Shown here piece by piece: positions 38,387 through 50,528 of a stretch of 64,000 nt of DNA. Position 1 is the stretch's first letter. Each line of letters starts with the position of its first letter. The notes below the pieces were generated by a model. The model searched no databases and was not told the DNA's origin. It saw nothing but the letters and a program-made list of their open reading frames with translations. Origin of the DNA: Plasmopara viticola (lineage: Eukaryota > Oomycota > Peronosporomycetes > Peronosporales > Peronosporaceae). The translations under genes and the position numbers were made by a program. The stretch lies in the NCBI GenBank assembly GCA_001695595.3, contig MBPM02000195.1, forward strand, positions 1-64,000. Direction: 5' to 3'.

Positions 38387-39502
38387 TCTTAGCGAGTTCT
38401 GCTCCATTTGAAGCGCCGATTCTTCCCACGGCCTCAGATACGTCAAATGTAGCTTCCAGGTCATGCAGACACGCGTTCTGAGCGTAACTAAGCAAGTTCT
38501 GCTCCATTTGAAAGGCCAATTCTTCCTACAGCCTCAGATACGTCCAATACAGCTTCCTGGACATGCAGCCACGCGTTTCAAGTAGAACATAGCGATTGCT
38601 GCTCCAATAGAAGCGCCGATTTTTCCCACGGCCTCAAATCCGTCAAATCTAGCCTTCTGAGCAAGCACATACGCGTTGCAAACGTAACTTAGCGAGTTCT
38701 GCTCCATTCGATGCGCCGATTCTTCCTGCGGCGTCAGATCCGTCAAATCTAGCTTCCAGGACATGCAGACACGCGTTCCGTGCGTAACTGAGCGTGTTCT
38801 GCTCTATTTGAAGGAACAATTCTTCCTCCAGCCTCAGATACGTCTAATACAGCTTCCTGGACATGCAGCCACGCGTTTCAAGTAGAACTTAGCGATTGCT
38901 GCTCCAGTAGAAGCGCCGATTCTTCCTACAGCGTCAGATACGTCAAATCTCGCTTTCTGAGCAAGCACATACGCGTTGCAAGCGAATATTTGCGAATACT
39001 GCTCCATTTGAAGTGCCGGTTCTTCCTACGGCCTCACATTCGTCAAATCTAGCTTCCTGAGCAAGCACATATGCGTTGTAAGCGTAACTTAGCGGGTTCT
39101 GCTCCATTTGAAGGGGCAATTCTTTTTACAGCCTCAGATACGTCTAATACAGCTTCCTGGACATGCAGCCACGCGTTTCAAGTAGAACTTAGCGATTGCT
39201 GCTCCAGTAGAAGCGCCGATTCTTCCTACGGCCTCAGATACGTCAAATATCGCTTTCTGAGCAAGCACATACGCGTTGCAAGCGAATATTTGCGAATACT
39301 GCTCCATTTGAAGCGCCGGTTCTTCCTACGGCCTCACATTCGTCAAATCTAGCTTCCTCAGCAAGCACATATGCGTTGCAAGCGTACCTTAGCGAGTTCT
39401 GCTCCATTTGAAGCGCCGATTCTTCCCACGGCCTCAGATACGTCAAATATAGCTTCCAGGACATGCAGACACGAGTTGCGAGCGTAACTAAGCGAGTTCT
39501 TA

Positions 39503-39542
39503 TTTAGGGTTAAGAGTTTAGGGTTTAGGGTTTAGGGTTTAG
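39503..39542 (+). repeat. Interstitial telomeric block 9
   Basis: Forty bases: TTTAGGG, TTAAGAG, three TTTAGGG and TTTAG. The left flank is GAGTTCTTA instead of GAGTTCTTC, shared with blocks 10 and 12. Confidence 0.95.
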
Positions 39543-40000
39543 CCTCAGATACGTCCAATACAGCTTCCTGGACATGCAGCCACGCGTTTCAAGTAGAACT
39601 TAGCGATTGCTGCTCCAGTAGAAGCGCCGATTCTTCCTACAGCGTCAGATACGTCAAATCTCGCTTTCTGAGCAAGCACATACGCGTTGCAAGCAAATCT
39701 TTGCGAATACTGCTCCATTTGAAGTGCCGGTTCTTCCTAGGGCCTCAGATTTGTCAAATCTAGCTTTCTGAGCAAGCACATAAGCGTTGCAAGCGTACCT
39801 TAGCGAGTTCTGCTCCATTTGATGCGCCGATTCTTCCTACGGCTCAGATACGTCAAATCTAGCTTCCTGAGCAAGCACATATGCAATGCAAGCGTACCTT
39901 AGCGAGTTTTGCTCCATTTGAAGTGCCGGTTCTTCCTACGGCCTCAGATTCGTCCAATACAGCTTCCTGAGCAAGCACATATACGTTGCAAGCGTATCTT

Positions 40001-40172
40001 TAAAATCTTATTTATCTTTAGCTCCCGAAGGTTTAAAAATTAATCAATATATAAAAAGTTCGACATAGAAAGAGCTGCAAAAATGAACAGAAAAATAGGT
40101 TTATGATTAATATTTAATGAAAAATATGAAATCCGAGAAGGGTAAATCTCTGGTGTATCGGTTGTTTTTTTT
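40001..40172. mobile_element. 172-bp AT-rich insert, copy 2
   Basis: I see no difference from the copy at 38,215 on reading base by base, and it has the same TCTT flanks. It was amplified passively inside the 1,786-bp repeat rather than by a new insertion, because the surrounding satellite is duplicated with it. Confidence 0.6.
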
Positions 40173-41288
40173 TCTTAGCGAGTTCTGCTCCATTTGAAGC
40201 GCCGATTCTTCCCACGGCCTCAGATACGTCAAATGTAGCTTCCAGGACATGCAGACACGCGTTCTGAGCGTAACTAAGCAAGTTCTGCTCCATTTGAAAG
40301 GCCAATTCTTCCTACAGCCTCAGATACGTCCAATACAGCTTCCTGGACATGCAGCCACGCGTTTCAAGTAGAACATAGCGATTGCTGCTCCAATAGAAGC
40401 GCCGATTTTTCCCACGGCCTCAAATACGTCAAATCTAGCCTTCTGAGCAAGCACATACGCGTTGCAAACGTAACTTAGCGAGTTCTGCTCCATTCGATGC
40501 GCCGATTCTTCCTACGGCGTCAGATCCGTCAAATCTAGCTTCCAGGACATGCAGACACGCGTTTCGTGCGTAACTGAGCGTGTTCTGCTCTATTTGAAGG
40601 AACAATTCTTCCTCCAGCCTCAGATACGTCTAATACAGCTTCCTGGACATGCAGCCACGCGTTTCAAGTAGAACTTAGCGATTGCTGCTCCAGTAGAAGC
40701 GCCGATTCTTCCTACAGCGTCAGATACGTCAAATCTCGCTTTGTGAGCAAGCACATACGCGTTGCAAGCGAATATTTGCGAATACTGCTCCATTTGAAGT
40801 GCCGGTTCTTCCTACGGCCTCACATTCGTCAAATCTAGCTTCCTGAGCAAGCACATATGCGTTGTAAGCGTAACTTAGCGGGTTCTGCTCCATTTGAAGG
40901 GGCAATTCTTTTTACAGCCTCAGATACGTCTAATACAGCTTCCTGGACATGCAGCCACGCGTTTCAAGTAGAACTTAGCGATTGCTGCTCCAGTAGAAGC
41001 GCCGATTCTTCCTACGGCCTCAGATACGTCAAATATCGCTTTCTGAGCAAGCACATACGCGTTGCAAGCGAATATTTGCGAATACTGCTCCATTTGAAGC
41101 GCCGGTTCTTCCTACGGCCTCACATTCGTCAAATCTAGCTTCCTCAGCAAGCACATATGCGTTGCAAGCGTACCTTAGCGAGTTCTGCTCCATTTGAAGC
41201 GCCGATTCTTCCCACGGCCTCAGATACGTCAAATATAGCTTCCAGGACATGCAGACACGAGTTGCGAGCGTAACTAAGCGAGTTCTTA

Positions 41289-41328
41289 TTTAGGGTTAAG
41301 AGTTTAGGGTTTAGGGTTTAGGGTTTAG
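41289..41328 (+). repeat. Interstitial telomeric block 10
   Basis: Same as block 9 (TTTAGGG, TTAAGAG, three TTTAGGG, TTTAG), 1,786 bp downstream. Confidence 0.95.
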
Positions 41329-41786
41329 CCTCAGATACGTCCAATACAGCTTCCTGGACATGCAGCCACGCGTTTCAAGTAGAACTTAGCGATTGCTGCT
41401 CCAGTAGAAGCGCCGATTCTTCCTACAGCGTCAGATACGTCAAATCTCGCTTTCTGAGCAAGCACATACGCGTTGCAAGCAAATCTTTGCGAATACTGCT
41501 CCATTTGAAGTGCCGGTTCTTCCTAGGGCCTCAGATTTGTCAAATCTAGCTTTCTGAGCAAGCACATAAGCGTTGCAAGCGTACCTTAGCGAGTTCTGCT
41601 CCATTTGATGCGCCGATTCTTCCTACGGCTCAGATACGTCAAATCTAGCTTCCTGAGCAAGCACATATGCAATGCAAGCGTACCTTAGCGAGTTTTGCTC
41701 CATTTGAAGTGCCGGTTCTTCCTACGGCCTCAGATTCGTCCAATACAGCTTCCTGAGCAAGCACATATACGTTGCAAGCGTATCTT

Positions 41787-41958
41787 TAAAATCTTATTTA
41801 TCTTTAGCTCCCGAAGGTTTAAAAATTAATCAATATATAAAAAGTTCGACATAGAAAGAGCTGCAAAAATGAACAGAAAAATAGGTTTATGATTAATATT
41901 TAATGAAAAATATGAAATCCGAGAAGGGTAAATCTCTGGTGTATCGGTTGTTTTTTTT
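41787..41958. mobile_element. 172-bp AT-rich insert, copy 3
   Basis: Third copy, again with TCTT flanks and no differences noticed from copies 1 and 2. No copy of this sequence is seen elsewhere in the window. Confidence 0.6.
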
Positions 41959-43074
41959 TCTTAGCGAGTTCTGCTCCATTTGAAGCGCCGATTCTTCCCA
42001 CGGCCTCAGATACGTCAAATGTAGCTTCCAGGACATGCAGACACGCGTTCTGAGCGTAACTAAGCAAGTTCTGCTCCATTTGAAAGGCCAATTCTTCCTA
42101 CAGCCTCAGATACGTCCAATACAGCTTCCTGGACATGCAGCCACGCGTTTCAAGTAGAACATAGCGATTGCTGCTCCAATAGAAGCGCCGATTTTTCCCA
42201 CGGCCTCAAATACGTCAAATCTAGCCTTCTGAGCAAGCACATACGCGTTGCAAACGTAACTTAGCGAGTTCTGCTCCATTCGATGCGCCGATTCTTCCTA
42301 CGGCGTCAGATCCGTCAAATCTAGCTTCCAGGACATGCAGACACGCGTTTCGTGCGTAACTGAGCGTGTTCTGCTCTATTTGAAGGAACAATTCTTCCTC
42401 CAGCCTCAGATACGTCTAATACAGCTTCCTGGACATGCAGCCACGCGTTTCAAGTAGAACTTAGCGATTGCTGCTCCAGTAGAAGCGCCGATTCTTCCTA
42501 CAGCGTCAGATACGTCAAATCTCGCTTTGTGAGCAAGCACATACGCGTTGCAAGCGAATATTTGCGAATACTGCTCCATTTGAAGTGCCGGTTCTTCCTA
42601 CGGCCTCACATTCGTCAAATCTAGCTTCCTGAGCAAGCACATATGCGTTGTAAGCGTAACTTAGCGGGTTCTGCTCCATTTGAAGGGGCAATTCTTTTTA
42701 CAGCCTCAGATACGTCTAATACAGCTTCCTGGACATGCAGCCACGCGTTTCAAGTAGAACTTAGCGATTGCTGCTCCAGTAGAAGCGCCGATTCTTCCTA
42801 CGGCCTCAGATACGTCAAATATCGCTTTCTGAGCAAGCACATACGCGTTGCAAGCGAATATTTGCGAATACTGCTCCATTTGAAGCGCCGGTTCTTCCTA
42901 CGGCCTCACATTCGTCAAATCTAGCTTCCTGAGCAAGCACATATGCGTTGCAAGCGTACCTTAGCGAGTTCTGCTCCATTTGAAGCGCCGATTCTTCCCA
43001 CGGCCTCAGATACGTCAAATATAGCTTCCAAGACATGCAGACACGAGTTGCGAGCGCAACTAAGCGAGTTCTTC

Positions 43075-43114
43075 TTTAGGGTTAATAGGTTAGGGTTTAG
43101 GGTTTAGGGATTAG
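43075..43114 (+). repeat. Interstitial telomeric block 11
   Basis: Forty bases: TTTAGGG, TTAATAG, GTTAGGG, two TTTAGGG, and a closing ATTAG in place of TTTAG. Confidence 0.95.
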
Positions 43115-43584
43115 CCTCAGATACGTTCAATACAGCTTCCTGGACATGCAGCCACGCGTTTCAAGTAGAACTTAGCGATCGCTGCTCCAGTAGAAGCGCC
43201 GATTCTTCCTACGGCCTCAGATACATCAAATCTCGCTTTCTGAGCAAGCACATACGCGTTGCAAGCGAATCTTTGCGAATACTGCTCCATTTGAAGCGGC
43301 GGTTCTTCCTACGGTCTCAGATTCGTCAAATCTAGCTTCCTGAGCAAGCACATATGCGTCGCAAGCGTACCTCAGCGAGTTCTGCTCCATTTGAAGCGCC
43401 GATTCTTCTCACGGCTCAGATAGGTCAAATCTAGCTTCCTGAGCAATCACATATGCGTTGCAAGCGTATCTTAGCGAGTTCTGCTCCATTTGAAGCGCCG
43501 ATTCTTCCCACGATCTCATATACGTCAAATATAGCTTCCAGGACATGCAGACACGAGTTGCGAGCGTAACTAAGCGAGTTCTTA

Positions 43585-43624
43585 TTTAGGGTTAAGGGTT
43601 TAGGGTTTAGGGTTTAGGGTTTAG
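43585..43624 (+). repeat. Interstitial telomeric block 12
   Basis: Forty bases: TTTAGGG, TTAAGGG, three TTTAGGG, TTTAG. It is the block closest to perfect, only one base from an uninterrupted TTTAGGG tract. Confidence 0.95.
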
Positions 43625-44094
43625 CCTCAGATACGTCCAATACAGCTTCCTGGACATGCAGCCACGCGTTTCAAGTAGAACTTAGCGATTGCTGCTCCAG
43701 TAGAAGCGCCAATTCTTCCTACAGCGTCAGATACGTCAAATCTCGCTTTCTGAGCAAGCACATACGCGTTGCAAGCAAATCTTTGCGAATACTGCTCCAT
43801 TTGAAGTGCCGGTTCTTCCTAGGGCCTCAGATTTGTCAAATCTAGCTTTCTGAGCAAGCACATAAGCGTTGCAAGCGTATCTTAGCGAGTTCTGCTCCAT
43901 TTGATGCGCCGATTCTTCCTACGGCTCAGATACGTCAAATCTAGCTTCCTGAGCAAGCACATATGCAATGCAAGCGTACCTTAGCGAGTTCTGCTCCATT
44001 TGAAGCGCCTATTCTTCCCACGGCCTCAGATACGTCAAATATAGCTTCCAGGACATGCAGACACGAGTTGCGAGCGTAACTAAGCGAGTTCTTC

Positions 44095-44134
44095 TTTAGG
44101 GTTAATAGGTTAGGGTTTAGGGTTTAGGGATTAG
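44095..44134 (+). repeat. Interstitial telomeric block 13
   Basis: Same units as block 11, including the closing ATTAG, 1,020 bp downstream of it. Confidence 0.95.
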
Positions 44135-44604
44135 CCTCAGATACGTTCAATACAGCTTCCTGGACATGCAGCCACGCGTTTCAAGTAGAACTTAGCGATT
44201 GCTGCTCCAGTAGAAGCGCCGATTCTTCCTACGGCCTCAGATACATCAAATCTCGCTTTCTGAGCAAGAACATACGCGTTGCAAGCGAATCTTTGCGAAT
44301 ACTGCTCCATTTGAAGCGGCGGTTCTTCCTACGGCCTCAGATTCGTCAAATCTAGCTTCCTGAGCAAGCACATATGCGTTGCAAGCGTACCTCAGCGAGT
44401 TCTGCTCCATTTGAAGCGCCGATTCTTCCCACGGCTCAGATACGTCAAATCTAGCTTCCTGAGCAATCACACATGCGTTGCAAGCGTACCTTAGCGAGTT
44501 CTGCTCCATTTGAAGCGCCGATTCTTCCCACGATCTCAGATACGTCAAATATAGCTTCCAGGACATGCAGACACGAGTTGCGAGCGTAACTAAGCGAGTT
44601 CTTT

Positions 44605-44644
44605 TTTAGGGTTAAGAGGTTAGGGTTTAGGGTTTAGGGTTTAG
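44605..44644 (+). repeat. Interstitial telomeric block 14
   Basis: Forty bases: TTTAGGG, TTAAGAG, GTTAGGG, two TTTAGGG, TTTAG. The left flank reads GAGTTCTTT. Confidence 0.95.
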
Positions 44645-45814
44645 CCTCAGATACGTTCAATACAGCTTCCTGGACATGCAGCCACGCGTTTCAAGTAGAA
44701 CTTAGCGATTGCTGCTCCAGTAGAAGCGCCGATTGTTCCTACGGCCTCAGATACGTCAAATCTCGCTTTCTGAGCAAGCACATACGCGTTGCAAGCAAAT
44801 CTTTGCGAATACTGCTCCATTTGAAGTGCCGGTTCTTCCTAGGGCCTCAGATTTGTCAAATCTAGCTTCCTGAGCAAGCATATAAGCGTTGCAAGCTAAC
44901 CTTAGCGAGTTCTGCTCCAATTGATGCGCCGATTCTTCCCACGGCCTCAGATACGTCAAATGTAGCTTTCAGGACATGGAGCCACGCGTTCCGAGCGTAA
45001 CTAAGCAAGGTCTGCTCCATTTGAAAAGCCAATTCTTCCTACAGCCTTAGATACGTCCAATACAGCTTCCTGGACATGCAGCCACGCGTTTCAAGTAGAA
45101 CATAGCGATTGCTGCTCCAATAGAAGCGCCGATTTTTCCCACAGCCTCAAATACGTCAAATCTAGCATTCTGAGCAAGCCCATACGTGTTGCAAACGTAA
45201 CTTAGCGAGTTCTGCTCCATTCGATGCGCCGATTCTTCCTACGGCGTCAGATCCGTCAAATCTAGCTTCCAGGACATGCAGACACGCGTTTCGTGCGTAA
45301 CTGAGCGTGTTCTGCTCTATTTGAAGGGACAATTCTTCCTCCAGCCTCAGATACGTCTAATGCAGCTTCCTGGATATGCAGCCACGCGTTTCAAGTAGAA
45401 CTTAGCGATTGCTGCTCCAGTAGAAGCGCCGATTGTTCCTACAGCGTCAGATACGTCAAATCTCGCTTTCTGAGCAAGCATATACGCGTTGCAAGCAAAT
45501 CTTTGCGAATACTGCTCCATTTGAAGTGCCGGTTCTTCCTACGGCCTCAGATTCGTCAAATCTAGCTTCCTGAGCAAGCGCATATGCGTTGCAAGCGTAC
45601 CTTAGCGAGTTCTGCTCCATTTGAAGCGCCGATTCTTCCCACGGCTCAGATACGTCAAATCTAGCTTCCTGAGCAATCACATATGCGTTGCAAGCGTACC
45701 TTAGCGAGTTCTGCTCCATTTGAAGCGCCGATTCTTTCCACGATCTCAGATACGTCAAATATAGCTTCCAGGACATGCAGACACGAGTTGCGAGCGTAAC
45801 TAAGCGAGTTCTTC

Positions 45815-45854
45815 TTTAGGGTGAAGAGTTTAGGGTTTAGGGTTTAGGGTTTAG
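45815..45854 (+). repeat. Interstitial telomeric block 15
   Basis: Forty bases: TTTAGGG, TGAAGAG, three TTTAGGG, TTTAG. The next telomeric block is 6.7 kb away. Confidence 0.95.
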
Positions 45855-46119
45855 CCTCAGATACGTTCAATACAGCTTCCTGGACATGCAGCCACGCGTT
45901 TCAAGTAGAACTTAGCGATTGCTGCTCCAGTAGAAGCGCCGATTGTTCCTACGACCTCAGATACGTCAAATCTCGCTTTCTGAGCAAGCACATACGCGTT
46001 GCAAGCAAAATTTTGCGAATACTGCTCCATTTGAAGTGCCGGTTCTTCCTGGGGCCTCAGATTTGTCAAATCTAGCTTCCTGAGCAAGCATATAAGCGTT
46101 GCAAGCGTACCTTAGCGAG

Positions 46120-48440
46120 TTCTGCTCCAATTGATGCGCCGATTCTTTCCACGGCCTCAGATACGTCAAATGTAGCTTTCAGGACATGGAGCCACGCGTT
46201 CCGAGCGTAACTAAGCAAGGTCTGCTCCATTTGAAAAGCCAATTCTTCCTACAGCCTCAGATACGTCCAATACAGCTTCCTGGACATGCAGCCACGCGTT
46301 TCAAGTAGAACATAGCGATTGCTGCTCCAATAGAAGCGCCGATTTTTCCCACAGCCTCAAATACGTCAAATCTAGCATTCTGAGCAAGCCCATACGTGTT
46401 GCAAACGTAACTTAGCGAGTTCTGCTCCATTCGATGCGCCGATTCTTCCTACGGCGTCAGATCCGTCAAATCTAGCTTCCAGGACATGCAGACACGCATT
46501 CCGTGCGTAACTGAGCGTGTTCTGCTCTATTTGAAGAACCGATTCTTCCTACAGCCTCAGATACGTTCAATACAGCTGCCTGGATATGCAGCCACGCGTT
46601 TCAAGTAGAACTTAGCGATTGTTGCTCCAGTAGAAGCGCCGATTCTTCCTACAGCGTCAGATACGTCAAATATCGCTTTCTGAGCAAGCATATACGCGTT
46701 GCAAGCGAATCTTTGCGAATACTGCTCCATTTGAAGCGGCGGTTCTTCCTACGGCCTCAGATTCGTCAAATCTAGCTTCCTGAGCAAGCGCATATGCGTT
46801 GCAAGCGTACCTTAGCGAGTTCTGCTCCATTTGAAGCGCCGATTCTTCCCACGGCCTCAGATACGTCAAATGTAGCTTTCAGGACATGCAGCCACGCGTT
46901 CCGAGCGTAACTAAGCAAGTTCTGCTCCATTTGAAAGGCCAATCCTTCCTACAGCCTCAAATACGTCAAATCTAGCCTTCTGAGCAAGCACATACGCGTT
47001 GCAAACGTAACTTAGCGAGTTCTGCTCCATTCGATGCGCTGATTCTTCCTACGGCGTCAGATCCGTCCAATCTAGCTTCCAGGACATGCAGACACGCGTT
47101 CCGTGCGTAACTGAGCGTGTTCTGCTCTATTTGAAGAACCGATTCTTCCTACAGCCTCAGATACGTTCAATACAGCTGCCTGGATATGCAGCCACGCGTT
47201 TCAAGTAGAACTTAGCGATTGCTGCTCCAATAGAAGCGCCGATTTTTCCCACAGCCTCAAATACGTCAAATCTGGCTTCCTGAGCAAGCACATATGCGTT
47301 GCAAGCGTACCTCAGCGAGTTCTGCTCCATTTGAAGCGCCGATTCTTTCCACGGCCTCAGATACGTCAAATGTAGCTTTCAGGACATGGAGCCACGCGTT
47401 CCGAGCGTAACTAAGCAAGGTCTGCTCCATTTGAAAAGCCAATTCTTCCTACAGCCTCAGATACGTCCAATACAGCTTCCTGGACATGCAGCCACGCGTT
47501 TCAAGTAGAACATAGCGATTGCTGCTCCAATAGAAGCGCCGATTTTTCCCACAGCCTCAAATACGTCAAATCTAGCATTCTGAGCAAGCCCATACGTGTT
47601 GCAAACGTAACTTAGCGAGTTCTGCTCCATTCGATGCGCCGATTCTTCCTACGGCGTCAGATCCGTCAAATCTAGCTTCCAGGACATGCAGACACGCATT
47701 CCGTGCGTAACTGAGCGTGTTCTGCTCTATTTGAAGAACCGATTCTTCCTACAGCCTCAGATACGTTCAATACAGCTGCCTGGATATGCAGCCACGCGTT
47801 TCAAGTAGAACTTAGCGATTGTTGCTCCAGTAGAAGCGCCGATTCTTCCTACAGCGTCAGATACGTCAAATATCGCTTTCTGAGCAAGCATATACGCGTT
47901 GCAAGCGAATCTTTGCGAATACTGCTCCATTTGAAGCGGCGGTTCTTCCTACGGCCTCAGATTCGTCAAATCTAGCTTCCTGAGCAAGCGCATATGCGTT
48001 GCAAGCGTACCTTAGCGAGTTCTGCTCCATTTGAAGCGCCGATTCTTCCCACGGCCTCAGATACGTCAAATGTAGCTTTCAGGACATGCAGCCACGCGTT
48101 CCGAGCGTAACTAAGCAAGTTCTGCTCCATTTGAAAGGCCAATCCTTCCTACAGCCTCAAATACGTCAAATCTAGCATTCTGAGCAAGCACATACGCGTT
48201 GTAAACGTAACTTAGCGAGTTCTGCTCCATTCGATGCGCTGATTCTTCCTACGGCGTCAGATCCGTCCAATCTAGCTTCCAGGACATGCAGACACGCGTT
48301 CCGTGCGTAACTGAGCGTGTTCTGCTCTATTTGAAGAACCGATTCTTCCTACAGCCTCAGATACGTTCAATACAGCTGCCTGGATATGCAGCCACGCGTT
48401 TCAAGTAAAACTTAGCGATTGCTGCTCCAGTAGAAGCGCC
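46120..48440 (+). repeat. 1,200-bp higher-order repeat without telomeric block
   Basis: Just under two copies of a twelve-monomer unit. The D variant with CAGGACATGGAGCCACG is at about 46,180 and 47,380, GCAAGCCCATACGTG at about 46,385 and 47,585, and GATTGTTGCTCCAGTAG at 46,617 and 47,817. The period is exactly 1,200 bp, with no extra 10 bp, as expected when no telomere-bearing monomer is included. Confidence 0.9.
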
Positions 48441-50060
48441 GATTAATCTTACGGCATCAGATACGTCAAATCTCGCTTTCTGAGCAAGCACATACGCGTT
48501 GCAAGCGAATATTTGCGAATACTGCTCCATTTGAAGTGCCGGTTCTTCCAAGGGCTTCAGATTTGTCAAATCTAGCTTCCTGAGCAAGCACATATGCGTT
48601 GCAAGCGTAACTTAGCGGGTTCTGCTCCATTTGAAGGGGCAATTCTTTTTACAGCCTCAGATACGTCTAATACAGCTTCCTGGACATGCAGCCACGCGTT
48701 TCAAGTAGAACTTAGCGATTGCTGCTCCAGTAGAAGCGCTGATTAATCTTACGGCATCAGATACGTCAAATATCGCTTTCTGAGCAAGCACATACGCGTT
48801 GCAAGCGTATCTTAGCTTATACTGCTCCATTTGAGCGTTGATTCTTCTCATGGCCATAGATACGTCAAAGTGGCTTTCTGGCTATGCAGACCCGCGATTC
48901 GAGCGTTACTTTTCGAATACTGGTTCATTTAGAGTGCTGATTCTTACTACGGCTCAGACACGTCAAATCAAGCTTTCTGAGCGAGCATATATGCGTTGCA
49001 AGCGTACCTTAGCGAGTTCTGCTCCATTCGATGCGCCGATTCTTCCTACGGCGTCAGATCCGTCAAATCTAGCTTCCAGGACATGCAGACACGCATTCCG
49101 TGCGTAACTGAGCGTGTTCTGCTCTATTTGAAGAACCGATTCTTCCTACAGCCTCAGATACGTTCAATACAGCTGCCTGGATATGCAGCCACGCGTTTCA
49201 AGTAGAACTTAGCGATTGCTGCTCCAGTAGAAGCGCCGATTCTTCCTACAGCGTCAGATACGTCAAATATCGCTTTCTGAGCAAGCATATACGCGTTACA
49301 AGCGAATCTTTGCGAATACTGCTCCATTTGAAGCGGCGGTTCTTCCTACGGCCTCAGATTCGTCAAATCTAGCTTCCTGAGCAAGCACATATGCGTTGCA
49401 AGCGTACAAGAGCGAGTTCTGCTCCATTTGAAGCGCCGATTCTTCCCACGGCCTCAGATACGTCAAATGTAGCTTTCAGGACATGCAGCTACGCGTTCCG
49501 AGCGTAACTAAGCAAGTTCTGCTCCATTTGAAAGGCCAATCCTTCCTACAGCCTCAAATACGTCAAATCTAGCATTCTGAGCATACGCGTTGCAAACGTA
49601 ACTTAGCGAGTTCTGCTCCATTCGATGCGCTGATTCTTCCTACGGCGTCAGATCCGTCAAATCTAGCTTCCAGGACATGCAGACACGCGTTCCGTGCGTA
49701 ACTGAGCGTGTTCTGCTCTATTTGAAGAACCGATTCTTCCTACAGCCTCAGATACGTTCAATACAGCTGCCTGGATATGCAGCCACGCGTTTCAAGTAGA
49801 ACTTAGCGATTGCTGCTCCAGTAGAAGCGCCGATTAATCTTACGGCATCAGATACGTCAAATCTCGCTTTCTGAGCAAGCACATACGCGTTGCAAGCGAA
49901 TATTTGCGGATACTGCTCCATTTGAAGTGCCGGTTCTTCCAAGGGCTTCAGATTTGTCAAATCTAGCTTCCTGAGCAAGCACATATGCGTTGCAAGCGTA
50001 ACTTAGCGGGTTCTGCTCCATTTGAAGGGGCAATTCTTTTTACAGCCTCAGATACGTCTA
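48440..50060 (+). repeat. Duplicate of 47.0-48.7 kb, offset about 1,391-1,397 bp
   Basis: The D variant with GACACGCATTCCGTGCG at about 47,690 returns at about 49,087, and GGTTCTTCCAAGGGCTTCAG at 48,540 returns at 49,931. The offset drops from 1,397 to 1,391 because of a short deletion near 49,580 (CTGAGCATACGCG). The added monomers include one divergent cassette at 48,838. At 49,406 a CTT is replaced by its reverse complement AAG (GCGTACAAGAGCGAG). Confidence 0.78.
48838..49107 (+). repeat. Divergent monomer cassette (E), copy 9
   Basis: Intact cassette; its last monomer has CTCCATTCGATGCGCCG rather than CTCCAATTGATGCGCCG, so it joins a different neighbour. Confidence 0.87.
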
Positions 50061-50528
50061 ATACAGCTTCCTGGACATGCAGCCACGCGTTTCAAGTAGA
50101 ACTTAGCGATTGCTGCTCCAGTAGAAGCGCCGATTAATCTTACGGCATCCGATACGTCAAATATCGCTTTCTGAGCAAGCACATACGCGTTGCAAGCAAA
50201 TCTTTGCGAATACTGCTCCATTTGAAGTGCCGGTTCTTCCTAGGGCCTCAGATTTGTCAAATCTAGCTTCCTGAGCAAGCACATATGCGTTGCAAGCGTA
50301 ACTTAGCGGGTTCTGCTCCATTTGAAGGGGCAATTCTTTTTACAGCCTCAGATACGTCTAATACAGCTTCCTGGACATGCAGCCACGCGTTTCAAGCAGA
50401 ACTTAGCGATTGCTGCTCCAGTAGAAGCACCGATTATTCTTACGGCATCAGATACGTCAAATATCGCTTTCTGAACAAGCACATACGCGTTGAAAGCGTA
50501 TCTTAGCTTATACTGCTCCATTTGAGCG

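Larger units (their letters stand above)
38100..43070 (+). repeat. 1,786-bp higher-order repeat carrying an AT-rich insert
   Basis: Three tandem copies with exact 1,786-bp spacing: the insert at 38,215, 40,001 and 41,787; C monomers at 39,071, 40,857 and 42,643; and telomeric blocks at 39,503 and 41,289. Copies 2 and 3 are almost identical. Copy 1 differs by a few substitutions, such as CCAGGTCATGC and CTCAAATCCGTC. Similarity starts near 38,100 and is lost near 43,070, where the next telomeric block is of another subtype. Confidence 0.93.
43071..44640 (+). repeat. 510-bp telomere-bearing repeat, four blocks
   Basis: Telomeric blocks at 43,075, 43,585, 44,095 and 44,605 are each 510 bp apart. 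Subtypes partly alternate: blocks 1 and 3 share TTAATAG and a closing ATTAG and are followed by GATACATCAAATCTCGC, so the true repeat is probably a 1,020-bp dimer of two related 510-bp units. Each 510-bp unit is four ordinary monomers plus one 110-111-bp telomere-bearing monomer. Confidence 0.9.
44300..46490 (+). repeat. 1,210-bp tandem duplication
   Basis: Markers recur at 1,210 bp: telomeric blocks at 44,605 and 45,815, a D variant with CAGGACATGGAGCCACG at about 44,970 and 46,180, and GCAAGCCCATACGTG at about 45,175 and 46,385. Similarity is lost near 45,285/46,495. The unit is eleven ordinary monomers plus one telomere-bearing monomer. Confidence 0.87.

Noticed and set aside
38347..38387. 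Hairpin plus T run resembling a bacterial intrinsic terminator
   Set aside because: The setting is eukaryotic satellite DNA with no gene upstream, and the stem is only about six pairs with a bulge.
38211..38392. Helitron-like reading of the AT-rich insert (TC start, hairpin near the 3' end)
   Set aside because: The 3' end reads CTTAG, not the expected CTRR. The hairpin is short and bulged, and the flanking TCTT duplication does not fit Helitron insertion between A and T.
49400..49415. Three-base inversion (CTT to AAG) in a C monomer
   Set aside because: A change this small is as easily explained by substitutions or a base-calling error as by an inversion.
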